64,000 nt of DNA from Hyphomicrobiales bacterium (GTDB lineage: Bacteria > Pseudomonadota > Alphaproteobacteria > Rhizobiales > Methyloligellaceae), in assembly GCA_021775525.1 (NCBI GenBank), contig JAJFHQ010000075.1:62001-126000 (forward strand), in the 5' to 3' direction. The translations under genes were made by a program, and so were the position numbers. Shown piece by piece: positions 63,890 to 64,000 of the stretch. The first letter of the stretch is position 1. Every line of letters begins with the position of its first letter. The notes beneath the pieces are model-generated. The model did no database searches. It saw nothing but the letters and a program-made list of their open reading frames with translations, and was not told where the DNA came from.

Positions 63890-64000
63890 TTACCAGCCTC
63901 CCGACGAGCCGCCGCCGCCAAATCCACCGCCACCGCCGGAAAAACCGCCGCCGCCCGATGAACCACCCGAGCCCCAGGTCCAGTCATTCGACCCCTTTTT
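63890..64000 (-). CDS. C-terminal tail of a TPM-domain (YgcG-like) protein, continues beyond window
   Basis: Open to the window edge with stop TAA at 63892-63890. The visible 36 residues are a glycine/serine-rich tail ending GGGGSSGGW, typical of the first TPM protein behind LemA. The 5' part lies to the right of the window. Confidence 0.7.
   Translation of the reverse strand, partial: KKGSNDWTWGSGGSSGGGGFSGGGGGFGGGGSSGGW

Overview
The window comes from a denitrifying alphaproteobacterium, most likely order Hyphomicrobiales. The signs are a hemC-hemD-mitofilin-hemY operon, an NAD-glutamate dehydrogenase of about 1,600 residues, SdhAF4- and TadG-type proteins, and short dispersed repeats of a kind seen in Rhizobiales. 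No species can be named from the sequence. I found no integrase, transposase, phage gene or CRISPR array, and one tRNA gene (Thr, anticodon CGT).

Layout. 1-522: 3' part of a CDP-alcohol phosphatidyltransferase, then about 0.9 kb of repeat-bearing non-coding DNA. 1450-5113: operon for an esterase-like hydrolase, an MltB-type lytic transglycosylase and an FG-GAP/ASPIC protein. 5174-5558: two tandem genes for very small hydrophobic peptides, each behind an identically spaced promoter-like element. 5580-10475: tctC-tctB-tctA transporter operon with a TauE-type permease and an aspartate-dehydrogenase-like enzyme. 10691-12619: PilZ protein, methyltransferase and a Dnr-type regulator. 12634-23674: complete cytochrome cd1 and heme d1 cluster (nirS, a NirT-like multiheme fusion, a cupredoxin, nirE, C, F, DL, G, H, J, N), with nnrS divergent from nirS. 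25124-30139: AT-richer insert-like segment with a heme-c-sensing GGDEF/EAL protein, a recombination scar and a TPR protein. 30351-36228: operon for an atypical heme-copper nitric oxide reductase. 36282-41124: tRNA-Thr and heme/uroporphyrinogen genes. 41224-64000: mostly housekeeping genes (tsaD, gpsA, acs, htpX, rsmB, purH, NAD-GDH and others).

How it works together. A Dnr/NnrR-like regulator lies next to the nir cluster. Three TTGAY-N4-RTCAA palindromes sit about 74 nt upstream of the first codon of nirS, of nirE, and of the first gene of the reductase operon. Nitrite reduction to NO by NirS would thus be coupled to NO removal by the heme-copper reductase, with hemerythrin and NnrS as NO-handling accessories. 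The siroheme/d1 pathway (NirE, DLGH, J, F, N) feeds NirS, and HemC/HemD make the uroporphyrinogen III it starts from. Canonical norCB, nosZ, and nap or nar are not in this window.

Most interesting points: (1) the NO reductase operon encodes a CuA-bearing subunit II, a subunit I with glutamine where oxidases have the cross-linked tyrosine, SenC, a cytochrome b/ferredoxin/MvhD fusion, an unknown anchored protein and a hemerythrin; (2) NirS seems to lack one of its two catalytic histidines; (3) the 3' end of nnrS is duplicated on the far side of the GGDEF/EAL gene and joined there to the wreck of a second hemerythrin gene; (4) the paired small-peptide genes at 5.2-5.5 kb.
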